From NCBI GenBank assembly GCA_022560025.1, contig JAFISE010000049.1, positions 124,001-188,000 of the forward strand: 64,000 nt of DNA. The letters run 5' to 3'. Under the pieces are notes generated by a model. The model was given only the letters and a program-made list of their open reading frames with translations, was not told the DNA's origin and ran no database searches. A program made the position numbers and the translations under genes. This DNA is from Stagonosporopsis chrysanthemi (taxonomy: Eukaryota > Ascomycota > Dothideomycetes > Pleosporales > Didymellaceae). Below are positions 10,679 to 24,842 of this stretch, piece by piece (the first letter of the stretch is position 1; each line of letters starts with the position of its first letter).

Positions 10679-13190
10679 TCAAACAATACCATACACCCTC
10701 TTCGCAATGATGTAGCAAAGCAAGCCAAACCCAACAAGACCCCCAGTGATGGCGAAGAACCAATTGAGGTTCTCGACGTCCTGACCAGGGACAATGCAGT
10801 TCATGCCCCAGATACCGGTAACGACGTTCATGGGCAGGACGATGGTACCCAGCACGGTGAGCTTGCCGAGAATGTCGGAGGTTTGCTCCTGGCGCTCGTT
10901 CATGCGAATATTGATTTGCGCGAGGTAGTTGCTGTGCGCGCGCGAGAGCAGGCTGTAGCTGTTAGCAGAGAGTCCAACTCAAGGGTAAGAGGTCATACTT
11001 CTCATAGTGGCTCAAATTGCCAGTCATGGTGACGATATGGTCCTGGATATCGCCCAAGTACATGCCGATTTCGTTACGTGGCGCAATATCCCAGTGCTCG
11101 TTGCAGCGCTTCGCGAAACCCTTGATGACGTCGGCCTTGTTACCGAGCAGACGATACAGGCTCATGACCTTCTTTCTACATTCACCCACACGGCGCAGCA
11201 TGTCGCGACCACTGTTTTGATTGCCCTGCTTTTCATCGTACTCGTCTGCGTCACCGTCATCATCACCAGGATTATGAAGACGGAGTATGGCCTCGTCGAT
11301 GTCATCGACCTCTTCCTCGATGCTCTGAATCATGGGCGCGTATGCGTCGGTGATGTCATCAATCATGGCGTACGAAATCCAGTCGGGCGACAGTACCAAA
11401 TAGTCCGATAATTGTCTGATACGGCGTCGTACGTTGGCAGGATGCGGTGTCATGGAGAAATGGAAGCTGATCACACCCTCGCGGAAAACAACGATGTACA
11501 GATTGACGGGCTCCAGATAGTCTTCACTCGTCTGGTCTTGTTCGAATGTGCGGTAGTTGATGAAGTAGTAGTGCTTGAATAGCTCCACCTTCTCACGCTG
11601 CTCTTGCATAAGAATATCTTCAGACGTTAGAGGGTGAATGCCAAAAGTCTTCGAAATGACTTTCATTTCGGTCTCGGTTGGTGACAGGACATCGAGCCAC
11701 CATGCCGGCCGGGGACCATAACGCTTTTGTTTGTCGTCTCCATTAGTCCTCGGTGCTTCGACTTGAGGTCGTGGAGTACTCGTTCGTGTCTGCTCGCCTG
11801 AAGACACCTTGTCGGTCACGATTGGAGGTGACCGTGTTGTTGTCCTGGAAGTGGCGTTTGTGTTAATGCGCGTAGCGTCCTCAAGATCTGAATCATCGTC
11901 GCTACTGTCTTCGAGCTCAACAGGATCAGGAATGAATAGATCCTTGAAAGTCTGGCCCGGCTGCAAAAGCTCACTGATGGTCTGACTATGAATGGTGTTG
12001 TCAAAAGTTTCATTGAAGTAGGTGAAGCGGAATGGCGCATCATCGGCCTCGCGGTGCCATTGACGCTGGCGTGGGCGCAGCCGGCCGTCTACCATCAGCG
12101 GCTCACTGACTTTGCGAAGACGGATGCCCTCCATAGTTCGCTGCTCTTTCTCTTCCTGAGACCAGTTGGTCAGCACATCGAGGTCGGGCCATCGGCGTCG
12201 GCGGCGGCGACTCGTAGGTTCCCCTGTTGGGTCATTGAGATAGTCTTGCTGGCCTAGCTCAGACATGCCCTCGTGTGGGAAACAGACATCATCGTCAGCT
12301 GCAAATGACTGGGTCATGCGGCGATGGAAGTCGCCCTGCTTCGGAGACGACGAGCCTGAGTCTCCTTCAGGCCCGTCAATGTCAATCAAGGCGTCTCGGG
12401 ACCTGCTGCCCTCGGTGGAGCGTTCCAGATCAATGGGTAGCGCAACATCATCAAGCCCGGGGTTGGACTCAAAGACAGGACTCGCAGGCACCGAGGGTGG
12501 GTTGTTGACATCGTAACCATCGTTGACGTTAGTCTGCGAATGATGGCTGAACATGACAGGTCGCTGCTTGCCACTGCCGGTGCTAGGTCTGCGCTTCTTG
12601 GGCGCCAGACCACTTGCACTTGTACCATAGCTGTTGCCCTTTCTGTTGTCCCGAGGGGAGCCCATCATTAATGGAGTGCGGTCGTCGGCGTCATCGTCGT
12701 TATCGTTATAGGTGCTCTCAGGCATGCCCGAGAGCCTCGGCTTTTGGAACGACGAGGGGACATTGAGACGACCAGGAGAGTTGTTGAACTGCTGGCTGGC
12801 TCGAGGCGCGTAGATCGAAGGAAGGGTAACGCTCTGTCGGCGCGCCCTCACTGGTTGATGATCACGATGATCCAGCAGCGCTGCGCTCTCCAGGCTGGTG
12901 TTGCTGAGGTTGCGGGAGAGGCCATAAAAGCTGGTGCTGCCGCGCGAGTTGCCGTGACCAGCGATATCCTCGAGAGACGGACGGCCAGGGCTAGCATCGT
13001 CGTGGCCCAGGTCCGCATTCGCAGCGAACGACTGGCGACGGTTGCGCCTCTTCTTGCCGCCGCGGTGCTTCTTCTTCTTCCCAACTGCAGAGGAGGTACC
13101 GGCTGTCGGCTGCTGCGCGCTGGACGCATCGCCAGACACATCAATCAGTGGCGTGGGCCCGGCAGGGCGCGATGGCTCACTCGGTGCCAT
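10679..13190 (-). CDS. CorA-family Mg2+ transporter (Mnr2/Alr-like)
   Basis: This gene encodes a membrane channel for Mg2+ and similar divalent cations. Two exons, 13190-10999 and 10958-10679, give 823 residues. The long N-terminus is cytoplasmic, basic and Ser-rich, with a Lys/Arg/Gly patch near residue 40. The CorA core starts near PAWWLDVLSPTETEM and includes long helices with acidic runs. The second exon carries SRAHSNYLAQI, the first membrane helix ending in the signature Gly-Met-Asn (IWGMN), a short loop and the last membrane helix. Splicing is needed to reach the GMN motif. The intron is only 40 nt, but its removal restores the family's continuous HYEN-YSLLSRAHSNYL segment. The long N-terminus fits vacuolar Mnr2 or plasma-membrane Alr1; I cannot choose between them. 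Confidence 0.9.
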
Positions 13191-14490
13191 TGCGATCGAG
13201 ATAGGGTTGGAACGAGGCTGAAGGCCGTCTCGAAGGGATCCTGCAGCTGGGTCTGCGGGTTGCGAGGTCCGGTGCGCGCAATTCCAGGCGTCTGAAGGTG
13301 GTGAGAAATTGCAAGCCTTGCTCGGGACAGGCCTGGAGCTTCCTGTGACGATGCCGTCACTCAGGCACGACTAGGGCCTCTTTTTGCGGTTAGGCCTATC
13401 GCTAGGCCCCCACGCGGGAACCATGGTTTATGCCGGGGTTGATAATGATTCTGCGTGCACTGAGCGTTGAAGCGTACATGGTAGCAATAACGCTGAGTTG
13501 CAAAATCAATGACTGTCTAGTTAGAAACTGCAGTCGAGCATTTGCTTTCCCTCACTTAAGTGCGACTGCCAAAGCAAACGCTGATCGCACGCGAGCACTT
13601 TCCCTGTCGGCCTAGCGTGAACGCAAGCTTTCAACTTTGCCGCGTGATCCACCTCTCTCAGACGCCTATCACCGCTGCAAGACGATTGGACAGCTCCGGT
13701 GTGTTGGGTTAACACTCTGGCTGAACCAGCATCTGCAGCATTGTCATTGTTCGAGATGATTGATCATCTAAAACACATATCAAAACAGAGGACCATAGTT
13801 CACTCAACATCGCTACACTCACCTTCCCCTGTTGCAGTCGCCTCATGCACAGCCAACTTTTGCTGAGCAACAGCCCTACGTTATCGGTTCAGCTTCTTTT
13901 TCTCTAAGACGAGCAACGTCCTCAATATGAGCACCAGAAAGCAGCAAAAGAACAGGAACACTGCACACAACAACTGCTTCTTCACATAGTAAGAACCACA
14001 TAGCCAACACCGCCGATTGCGATGAGAGTTGCGATCATGAGTTCTTGCTGTTGTGTACGGTTAGCGATGTAGGCAGGTCGCGTCGACCATGAGGAATGAT
14101 AGGAAGAGCCGTGGAGCCGTCAGACCACGGGCGTTGATGCTACTGAATCCCATCTCCTTTCAGATTGTGGTGGTTGTCAGCCCCAAAAGTGTTTGTATCA
14201 ATGTCAGCGTCGACGGAAGAAGCTGGCAGGCTTGATGGGGAGAACGGCTGCAGTATAATAGGAAATTTCGGTTCGAGAAAGGTGAAAGGGGTTTTGTGGT
14301 AGAAAGAACGGATCGGTCTTCGGGATTGAGGGTTGAGGGTTGAGAGCGGAGCATCATGCGAAGGGTTCGTGTCAGAACATGAAGGGAGAAGAGCGAGGAG
14401 CACGCATTGTATCTGTATGCTTGAAAAAGCGTCGAATGAGGTAAGAACGGGGCGCCCCCTCCCCCACGCCAGGGAACAAACAGACACCTC
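13191..14490. other. Intergenic, CorA upstream region
   Basis: No gene is recognised. It should hold the CorA promoter and 5' leader, and the 3' flank of the peptide transporter. Short frames near 14.14-14.49 kb have no protein-like pattern. Confidence 0.55.
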
Positions 14491-16433
14491 TTACTCGTCC
14501 TTGCGAATGGGAACCGCCGACGATCCTTCCCCTTCCCCTATCTCTTCGTCAACACTGCTGCCATGGCTCAACAACTCAAATCCCTCACTCTCCTGTCCCA
14601 CAACCGCTGCCTCCTTGCCACATTCCTCGTCTCTGAACATCCGCCAAAACACCCACCCCGTCCCCGCCGCCACCACCGATAGACCCCCATACACCCACCC
14701 CGTCCATGGATCCCGTGCCAGTGGCGCAACAAGCACCCCCAACGCGCTGCCGCCCGCGCTCGTTAGCAGGAACAGGCTCATGATGAAGGATTTCATGTTG
14801 GATGGGGCCCGGGCGTAAGCCAGTTCCAGCCCCGTGATGGAGGCCAGGATCTCGCTAAGGGCGATGAGGATGTATGCGGGAGACTGCCAGGCGATGTGGA
14901 TTTGGTTTGGAGTGTATGTTGGCGCTGAGTCGGGGGCGGAGGATGAGGGCATCAAGGCAGCGGCGCAGGCAGAGGGCGCAGAGTAGCAAGGCGGCGCGGC
15001 GTAGATGGCTGTCTGCAGACCCGCGGCGTACAGCATGGCTAGTGAGGCGGTGAGGAAGCCCAGAGCAATGCGGGTGTGTGGCGTGAAGGCGAGGTGGAGT
15101 CGAGTCCGGAGGAAGGGGTAGATCAGACGGTCCATGAGCGGGACGAGGAGAATGATGGTTAGCGGGTCGATGTTGGGAAGGATGTCGTTGGGGAGGCCGT
15201 GGAGTTGCATTTGGCCGGCTTAAATTATGGGTTAGGTGGAGTGATGCGCGCGAGGGGAGAGAAGCGGGGACAACATACCCTGCGAGACGAAGTTGTTCAG
15301 CATTTGCGAGTACGTGAGCCAGTAGATGGGGAAAAAGAGAAAAACCTTGCACGCCGAGAGGGCTGTCTTGAGTTCGTCGATGAAGCCGTCATCCCAGGAG
15401 ACGTGAGAGCGATTGTGCAGAGCAGAAGGCCGTGCTTTGTCGATGTCGAAGCCGTTGCGTGCTGCGATCCAGAGCGCGCGGAAGCAGTCGCCAATTACGC
15501 CGCCTTGAGGGGGTTTGATAATGTAGCGGTCCTTGCCCCAGACCAGCACAGCGTACCCAACACAGAACATGATGAGGGGTAGGAGATACGCACTCCAGAA
15601 CCCGACATGCAGCTCGAGCAGCGTCGTGGCGATTGCAGATACTGAGCCCACATTGATGCTAGCATATGTCGTCAGCCAAACACATCTCCCAGTCATTGAC
15701 CGTCTCGTACGCACCACATGTAGTACACCATATATATCCGCTGCACCGTCAGCTCCGGATCAACAACCACACGTCCCCCCTTCCTCACCTCCACAAACGC
15801 GCTCGTGCTGCGCACCTGCTCCGCAATCAGCGGACTAACATTACTCTTGATCCCCCCCGTCCCCAGCCCAATGACAACCATCGCAACCAGCAGCCCGGGA
15901 AATGCCACGCCCCTTTCAATACACCAGGGCAAACTCGTCGCAAACAACACCCCAACGCCCACCATATACACAACACTAAAGTACTTGATCGTCACATACC
16001 GCCCGAGATACTGGTCTGCAATCACTGCGCCCAGCAGCGGGGTCAGATAGCACCAGAATTGAAAAAAATTGCTGAGCGCCGTCGCTCTGCTTTGGCTCAG
16101 GCCCAGCGCGCCGGGAAGTCCGTTGGCGTCGTGGTAGCTGTTAGCCATGTAGTTCTGCAAGGGTCCAGCGAGGCCATAGTAGGCGAAGCGCTCACAGAGC
16201 TCAACGATGGCGACCAGGAACGCGCCGTGGGGGAGTTTGTCCGGCACGCGAGGGAGGAAGAGGAGGTCTTCTGGGGTTGGGGAGGAGCCGATATACAGGG
16301 CAGTTTCGAGATCACTAGGAGAAGGGAGTTGTTTCTTAGGTGTGGTGGGTTCCGTACTGGGGTCCTCGACCTGCGCGACGGTGGTGTATGCGCCAAGTTC
16401 TTCGTTGGGGCGTGTTCGCCATGAGGAGGCCAT
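14491..16433 (-). CDS. POT/PTR2-family proton-coupled oligopeptide transporter
   Basis: This is a plasma-membrane importer of di- and tripeptides driven by protons. Three exons on the minus strand (16433-15715, 15658-15279, 15218-14491) with 56- and 60-nt introns give 608 residues. An in-frame ATG at 16454 would add seven residues. The first exon has the family's ELCERFAYYGLAGPLQNY segment and the PTR2 signature region around GAVIADQYLGRY. The splice at exon 1/2 restores YYMCINVGSVSAIATT, and the exon 2/3 splice restores NNFVSQAGQMQLHGLPND, both typical of fungal PTR2. Multiple membrane helices follow, with a short acidic cytoplasmic tail. It stands as a single gene, without a dedicated neighbour. 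Confidence 0.93.
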
Positions 16434-16850
16434 TGTGTTGGGTTGGTGCTGCAAAGGAGCTTTTCTCCAACTATCTCCTTCAAATATCAGTCCACCCTTA
16501 ATTTACGGGTAGCGCTTCAAAGATGCGCCATCTTGACCTAGCAAGAACGAGAATCGCAGCACTATGTTTTGAAATTGGCATGTAATGGTTGAAGTGTACA
16601 CGATGCAGTTTCATGAAGGTCCGAGGTGAGACTAGCAATGCGCTCAAGCTAATCCCTAAAGAGATGACAATACGGCGCTAGCCACTCACCCACATCTCAA
16701 TGACTAGAAGCTAGAGTAGCACGTCTCAATGTAGCCGTGTATGATTGCTGGGTATCGTTCCATTCATCTACAACACAACAGTACACACTTTTTGTCTCAA
16801 CGCCGTGGAAATGCAACGAACGCCAAAGATGCACCCTCGCGCGCGAGCAT
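16434..16850. other. Intergenic, peptide transporter promoter
   Basis: About 420 bp between two minus-strand genes. It holds the transporter's promoter and the UTP20 3' flank. No other feature is seen. Confidence 0.6.
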
Positions 16851-19800
16851 CTACCAGCCCCTGCGCTGTCCGCGATGCTCAGCACCCTTCTCCTTCCGCT
16901 TGACTCTCTTGACATCATTCCTTCTCTTCTTCTCCCTGCCCCACTTCTCCGGGTCCGCAACAGCCTCAACCTTTCTCTTCCTGCGTCTTTCATCTCTTCG
17001 TTCTCGCACTGCTTTCTGCACATCGCTCATGACTTTGAGATACTCCTGCGTGCCCATTCGCTTCTGTAGCGCATTCATAATCTCCCGCGCCTTGTCGATG
17101 AGTGATTTGTATAGCTCATTGGGCTCGTTGAGAGAAGTGGATGAGGTGTTGGTGTGAGCGCGCGGTATAGTAGTCGCAGGGTCCACGAGCGTATTCAGTG
17201 TTGTGAGAAGGTGTGGAAGTGAGGAGGACAGCGGCTCAAGTGGAAATTTGGCGGCCATTGTCTCCAAAAGATTCATGATGGCGGTTTTGGCGTTCATGGT
17301 GCTGGTCTCTCGACGGATGATGCCTGAGAGGCGAATCATCAGGCGGTGTATGGCCGGAGGTGGAGTCTTTTTGTTCGTGTCCGCATCATCGTCTGGGAAT
17401 ACCTCACCATCCGCATCGTTCGTCTCGGGTGCTTCCGCTTCGTCGTCGTCGGCGGCGTTGTGCCATTGCCACTTTGCGCCATTGACTGCCAGGCATCTTG
17501 CAAGGAAGGCGATGTTCTTGACAGTTTGTGTACACAGTTGTTCTGAGACCTCTGGGTTGAGCATGTTCCGTAGCGATGCGTTAGTCAGCTGGATCATGTT
17601 CTGTTCGGCCAACTGCAAGCCACCTGATCCCTTGAGCGGAAGCGCACTCAGCCCAACGTCCTTGTTGGCGATCGCAAGGTGGGCGAAATATGTGCCCATG
17701 AGCTCGGCAGCTTTCATTTTGACCCAAGCATGGGGGTATGAGATGCTGGCCTGGACTGCGGTCCACAAGCTCTCCTTATCAGCTGAAAGCATGGTGTCTT
17801 GATACTTCTTGCAGATCTTGGATACAAGAGTTAAAGAGTAGTATAACAGCTCCCAATCGTCTTCGTCACGACGAGCCAAAGATTCGTCGATGGTGGAATC
17901 GAGTCCGTCCAAAACGTATGATAGTTCTTTCGGCTCGTCATCTTCAGCATCGAGCTCCTCAAAGTAGAAGCCGAAGCACTGGATACCAAGACGCTTCAGC
18001 CCAGTGTTCTCACTCTGCTCAAGCCAGCCTCTCAGGTCAGCTGTAAAGGTTTGTAGTCGCTTCTCACTCGCATGCTGGAACAATCGCTTGACGAGTAGAC
18101 TAGCGAGTTCGCGGCACTTGCTCGAATCATCGTTTGCTAGAGTGTTGATGAGTGGCAGGAATATCAAGCCGTGATACTCGTACTGCGCCTTTTCAGGGAA
18201 TCTTGGCAAAGCCTTGGTGATCACCAGATCCAGAGCCTCCATGACAGACTGCCTGCCTTCGACGTGCTCGTAGCGCAGATTCTTCAAAAGGAACTCCATT
18301 GATTTCTTGAAACGCTTCTCGCTTTGGGTGTAGGATGTCAAGAACTGGAAATAGTGGCTTCGGGCGAGGTCTCTGGCTGATTTTGTTTGGTTTGTGACCA
18401 TCATTTCTGCGACCTTGTCCATGGCTTCATACACCTCCGGCACGTCGATGTGACGGCTCATGACAGCCTTCAAGAACGCGAAGCTCACGCCTTGGCGGTC
18501 AAGCTCGTCGAGATCAGGCAGCAGGCGTTTGATCAAGTGGCCAATGTCCCGCTCGCGGATGACTACATTAGGTCTTTCACGAAGCACAGCCGCCACCAGC
18601 TTGAGAGAGGCCTGAGCTAGTTCACTGTTGGACGAGTGTGCTCCCTTGATTGCTCGTACGGCCTCATCGACGTAGACAGGACAATTGACATCCATCTCTT
18701 CCATGGGCACCTTGATGATGGTCGTGAGCAAACGGACTGCCGAGACCTGAACTTCTTCTTGTCCTTGTACCATGCAGTCGCCGATGATTGGCAGGAAACC
18801 TGCAATGTTCTGCGGTGTTTGGAGGTCGTCATGCTTACGCAACACGGTCCTGAGGATGTCCAAGCTGAAGCGTGTCATCTTGTAGATATAAGAGGATGTT
18901 GATAGCCGTGCTCCGGACTTGGCGGCGCCCCTCCGGTTAATCAAAAATCGCTTCAGCTTGGGGTCCGTCTTGTCGCCCTTTCCGGTTGTCGCACTGGCCC
19001 TGTACACCTCCTGGATGAGCTCGTAGCAGAAAACCAGAATATCCCTGTTATGGACAGTCGGGTTCTGAAGAATACCCAAACCGATGCGCCGCAGGAGCTC
19101 ATCGATCTTCTGTACCATCTTTGCATTGATTCGCTCCAACAACAGAGCCTTGATGGGATTGACCAGCTTGATGAGATGAGCAGGCGTGCTTGACCGAGAG
19201 ACTATATCCATGGTGTCGAAACTCTTGCTGCTCCTGACTTCCTTCATCTTGCTGATGTACTCTTCTGCGTCTTTCTCTTGACCAGTGACGCCAAACGTAT
19301 CGTCCATTACAATATCGACAATGTCAGCAACGCAATAATCAAGATCGCCAGGTTTCAATTGATTGGCAAGGTTGACAAGGATGTAATGGAGTGTGTACGA
19401 CAGTACGTGCAACTGGTAGCCTCGCTGAAGCGCGGTCCGCAAAGCCTTGAGAATGAAGCCAACATAGTTCGGACCAGTCAGCACAGCAATCTCGCTTAGG
19501 GTCTTCCTCGACTGGTCGCGACTCTCTTGTGTGCGACTCTTGAGTATGTGGCAGATATCGAGAAGAACACCAGGCAAGCGTCCCTCGATCTCATTGGATG
19601 GAAGAACCAAGAGCACCTTAGTCAACGCCACTGCTACAGGCACACGAAGACTCGTGGTTGCTTCGTCCTTCTTGTGCAGAAACGCCGTCAGGTCTGGAAG
19701 GAAATTGTTGACGAGGTCCTTTGTAAGCTTGTCTTGTTGTGGAAGTGTTTTCGACAGGGTTGAAAATGGCGAGTCGATATCCATGGCATCCACATTGGGC

Positions 19801-22800
19801 TCTGCAATCGAATCAGAGGCTTCTTCATCAGTGCTGGATGCAGGCTGAGAAGCAGTCACGTATCCCTTTTTCCTTCCAGCCTGGTTGAGACCGTCCATCA
19901 AGCCACCAATGAGGCGCACAATAGCCTTTTGCATGTCTTCCTTGCTGGTCAGATAACCAACGTAGCGCTTGAACAGTGATCTGAACTGTGGCCACTCTAA
20001 CCACTCCACCAGAGCTGCAAGTGTTCGGATCGTCTCTCCCGCGAGATTGTCGGCACTATCATCATCGGCTTTGTTGAATACGAAGTGTTCTAGCAGCGGA
20101 AGAAGAATGTGGTATGTGTTTCCAGGCTGCAGGTGGGACGCGTTAGCCGCCAGTCGGCGAAGAGCCCTCAGCCGGCGATGGCCCTGAATGTGCAGGACGT
20201 TGCTGAAAAACGAAGCCTCTTCATCCTCCGAGACAAGCACAAATAGATCAGCTACTGGAGCCCAGTCGCGATGGACCTTGACCAGCTGTTCTGTGACCGC
20301 TAAAAACTCTGTTCTGACTAGTTCAGATGGCTCGCGCATTCCGTGCTGAATACCAGGTATGATCGCGGATGTGATGAAGTCCTTGAGGTCATCGCCCTGC
20401 GACACTTCAATAAAGCGGCGAAGAGTCGACGACGCATTCACTCGTATGCTCAGCTCATCGTTGTCTTTGATGAAGAAAAGCATGTTGTATACAAGAGGCT
20501 TCCACTGCATGAGGGAGAAAGACTTATATCCTTGATCGTTGATCTGGTTGAACGCCTGCGAGCGGCGTTCGAAGTCAGGTTCATCCAATCGCCCTTTGGC
20601 GAAGGAATTGAGTTCCTGGCAGAGTTTTGCAACACCTTCAAGCTCCTCTTTGGTGGCGGATAGATCATTGACCACATCGCAAAGTATATTACGAGCAGCT
20701 CGGTCTTGGAAGAAAGCGAACATAGGGCAAACAGCATCGTAGATACTAGCAAAGAGTTCGGTCAAACTTGCAGAGTCACACCGCTGAATGAACTCGTGCA
20801 AGATTTTGAGGAGACCGAGCTTGGTCCTGGGGTTGACTCGTTTTGATGGTTGTCGAATCAAGAAGGTTGCAATCTCTATCATGCTTCGGGATTCAGTTGA
20901 GCCAACCACATGAGGTGCGAGCTCTGCAATCGCCAGAACTCCCGACTCAAGCACTTCCTTGCTTGGACTCTTCCGGAGAAGTCCGCCAACCCGACAGAGA
21001 ATGGCATTCGAATACGGCTGAATGATGTCTGTATGTATCCGGTTGCTGCGAATCTTCACATCTACCGACTGGGGGCTGTCGTCGCCGCCAGCGATGAGCG
21101 CGAATAGACTGCGTAAAATGTCGTCGAGCACGAACTGCTTGACTTCGTCCTTGGCGGAGGCAACATCCAAGATGTCGAGGGTCTTGATCAGGACCTCCTT
21201 GTTATGCTCGACGAGGAAGGGTGCTGTCGACGCAGCCTTGGACCAAGAAGCAAATAATCGGAGGAGGCCAGAAATTGACTGCGCAGTCTCGATGGGGAAT
21301 TGCTCTAGTCTTGGTTCGACTAGTTCTTTGACGACTGCTGCTGTGTATGGATACCAGTCAAAATCTGGACAATTCTCGAAAAGTCGAGCCAGGCACTGCA
21401 GAGCGCGTTGACGAACTGTGCGCAGCAACGATACTTGGAGCTTGCGGCCGTCGTCAACGTCTTTTGTCACTGCCGAGGCGACTGTTTGCAGATCTCGGGA
21501 TGCCTTGACAAGACAATACATAACAGGATCCACAACGTCTGCAATAAACGGCGTGAATGTTGTCTTGAAGGTGCTAAGGAGATCGTCAAGCATGTTGAGC
21601 ATACCGACCTGCTTACGCGTGTCAATCAGGTCATTGCGTAACAAATCTTCGTCAAGTGCGTTGTCTCGAAGAATAGAGGCGCCACTCAGAGGTCCAAATG
21701 CAATGCTCAAGAACTGGTGGATTGCATCATCACCGAATCTGTTTTTCAGCCCAACAAAAACTGACTTCCTTTTTGTTTCCAGTCCTCGCTTTCCAGCAAT
21801 GACTTTCCCGTAGAGCAAACGCAAGATAATTGGGAGAACCTCCCCAGTGTCGCTGTCTTGGATCTTGCCCTCACTGAGGAAAATTGGCAACTCGTCTCGA
21901 AAACGCTGATCGTCGAGCAGACCAGTCAGCTCTTCGTGGTATGGCGTCACCGAACGATCTTTCCAGGTCAGGAGCGCTTGCAGTGCAGCTTTTTGGATCT
22001 CGACATCGCCATTGCTCAGCAGCATTAGCAGAGCATCGCGAACGTCGCCCGACCGATACAAGACCTTAGGGTTGTTGAATTTCGAGAAGACTGACAGCAT
22101 AGCCTTTTGATCTTTCCGAGACCAACGCTGCTGTGACGGCTCAAGCAGATCGTCTTGCATGTCATCCTCGTTATCGATCGTGGAGGCGGGTTGGTCGAGC
22201 GCCCAGTCCAGAAGTACGGGCACGAGAAGACGCGAACGTTTCTCGGCGATTTGTGGTATCGTGTTCAGCAGACGCAGCGCTTGGGTTCTGCTGAAGGCGT
22301 TGATGAACGGGATCTGAGGATGCTTCTCGTCGAACAAAGCCTCAAGCTTTTCGTCGATGTTGTATGAGAGTTCCTGGTTGGTCGTGACCAGATCCTGAAG
22401 TTGGAACACATTCGTGCATTCGAACGCGTTCGCGTAGCGTTTCGATACAGTGTTCTTCGTGAGTCCACTGGCCGAGTTCTCCAGACTCTCAGGCTCACCC
22501 AGCCATGCAAAAGCAAGCTGCGAGACAAAGCCCTCGCCTTCCTTCGTGTCGCACATAGCCTTCAAAGCTGCACAAGTGTCATCCCAGGCTGATGCCATCC
22601 TTACGTGCAGCATGCCGAAACATAATGTCGGTATGGCCTCGCCCACCCAAGAATCGCCGCAAACGTTGGGATAGAGTTTTGCTAGCTGGCCTAAGCGCAT
22701 AGAGATAGACCGTTGATTTTCGAGGTCTAGTGGGGTTTGTTCGATCATCATCGCAATAGAAATGATATTACGCAAATCCTCGCTTGTGCCGGCAACAACC

Positions 22801-24842
22801 TCCAGAATGTAAATTGCAGTCAATCTCAGTTCGTGAGATGGCGAGCTTAGACATCGCATCAGCTCGCGCTTCAAGGGATCCATGTGAGGCCCACTCGTCG
22901 CAATGATACTACGTTTCTTCTGTATCAAGGCAAGGAGTGCCTTCCAAAACAAGAGAGAATGGGCATACACTGGCGTCGCCTGGCATAAAGAGGGCCATAG
23001 GCTGAGGGCAAAGGTCTGATCGTCAGTGGTTTTGTCGACCAAGTATTGGAAGCCTTGGCCTGTACCGAAAACGTCGGTCTTTCGAATACGTTCAGTCAGA
23101 CCGACCTTAGCGGATGCAGCGAGCAGTTGCTTGAGCTTCTGCCAGATGCTCGTTGTTTTCTCTTCTGGAATAGCAAGAATCTCCAGGGCGTTGAGCAGTG
23201 CGCTGCAGTGATATGTTGACTTGTTCAAGTCATCCTCCTCGATTTGACTTTTCGAAAGGTCTTGGAACGGGCGATCAAGAAGCGCTTGCCAGCGGTCCGA
23301 AGCATGTACGGTTCCAGTGGATATCGTGCCGCTCTGGTAAAGCTGGGGGAGGATGATGCAGAGCTCCGGTCCATGTTCATGTGCCTTCTGTGCGATGAAT
23401 CTGGTAATTGTCAATCACAGATCAATACCAGTTTTTTGTGAAACTAACCGTTTAAAGTATGGCAGCAAAAGTGTCTTAAATCTCTCCGCGCCAAGCTCTG
23501 CAAACATGTTACAGAACGGCAGGAAGTACCCATCCCAGGACCTCTTAGTGAAGTCTTCGAAGAGTTTCTCGTACGGGATGGCAGCATCTAGGGCACAGTA
23601 CTGGAATATGATGGTTGTTGCAGAAAGAACGTCCCATGTTTCAGTGGATTCCAGATCTGCTGGGTCCTTGGCAGTGTTGAGAATAAGCTCAAGAGAGCTC
23701 AGCACAGGCTTCCAATCCGCGATACGGGTGCCTTTCCGTACACCACAGACAACAAACAGCAGGCGAGACGACAATGGTGCGGATTGTGAGTCTGCGGACG
23801 AGATTTGTGTAAGAATCACATCCAGAAGAGGCTTGAAGTTCTCCGAATCTGTGTGATGAATAACCGCAGTGATAACGCCTACCAGGACTGCTTCAAGTGG
23901 TGGAGCCTGGAGAGACGCATAGTCATTGTGATACACCTCAGCCAAGAGCGTCTGTAATATCGCTGAGGCACTGGAATGTATACCTCGCTGTATACCTTTC
24001 AGCGAGTCCGCCAGAAGAAACATGATGCCCTGCCGGAACTCGTGATCCTTCTCGTTGTCCTGTAGCTCCTTCATTTGCTCTGAGATGTGCCTGACAATCA
24101 ACCTCAGAGGTGTCTTGTCTCGGTGATAGCTAGCTCCAGCTTTTCGAACAAGGAAGCTGAGTGACTCCGCAGCGAAGCGTGCCACGAAAGCTTTCTGCTG
24201 GGCGCGTCCCAGCAGAGGCGAGATCAAGTCGAAAGTGGGCCTCAAATCCGGAACCAAGAGCCTGGAAAGGTATTTGAACAGCCATGCCAGGCAAGTGAAG
24301 CTCCATTCTATGACCTCAATCTCTGCATGCGTGGCCGCTAAGTGTGCGACAGTTTTGACGACCCTCTCAAAATGTTTCTCGAATTGTTCACCCAGGTCGT
24401 GTGCCAGATGCGCCAGTAAACTCAACAGTGGCTCTTCGCTGAATTTTTCCCCCTTCTCTATGAACTCGACAAGAAGGTCAACTATACGGTCGCTGTGGTG
24501 GAGCACCTGGGGCAGGCTGTCGCAGAGCGGGGAGACTTTTCGCGAAAAGTGCACAAAATTCTCGGCGAGACAGAGCTCCTTCCATTCGAGGAAAGAGTCT
24601 CTAAAGTACGAAAAGCTGCTTGCAAGCTCGGCATCGTCGAGAATGGTGCTGCGACCGCGGCGGACGGGTTCGATTTTGAGCTTTGCGATACGCTGCGAAA
24701 AGCCCTGGAAGCGGTGGTTGCGAGATGAGGCCGTGCCGCCTTTGGTGTGTTTCGGTGCGCGCGCCTTCGAGGATGGCTTCGAGGATGGCTTCGAGGATGG
24801 CCTTGCGCTCTTGCCAGTTGTGCCCCGCGACATTGCTGGCAT
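16851..24842 (-). CDS. UTP20: U3 snoRNP / SSU processome protein UTP20
   Basis: UTP20 (human DRIM) is a giant HEAT-repeat scaffold of the 90S pre-ribosome, needed for 18S rRNA maturation in the nucleolus. Two exons, 24842-23449 and 23400-16851, flank a 48-nt intron and give 2647 residues, the family's normal length. The splice restores PYFKR-FIAQKAHEHG. The body is repeated alpha-helical pairs throughout. The DRIM-like region lies in the first third, and a Lys/Arg-rich tail ends the protein. The N-terminal ~60 residues are basic, with a triplicated P-S-S-K unit encoded by a 12-bp tandem repeat. The start is the ATG at 24842; another lies three codons downstream. It shares a short divergent promoter with the CWF19-like gene. 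Confidence 0.95.
24766..24801. repeat. 12-bp triplicate repeat inside UTP20
   Basis: Three perfect copies of TTCGAGGATGGC encode the repeated S-K-P-S unit in the disordered N-terminus of UTP20. It is in frame and likely length-variable between strains. Confidence 0.9.
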
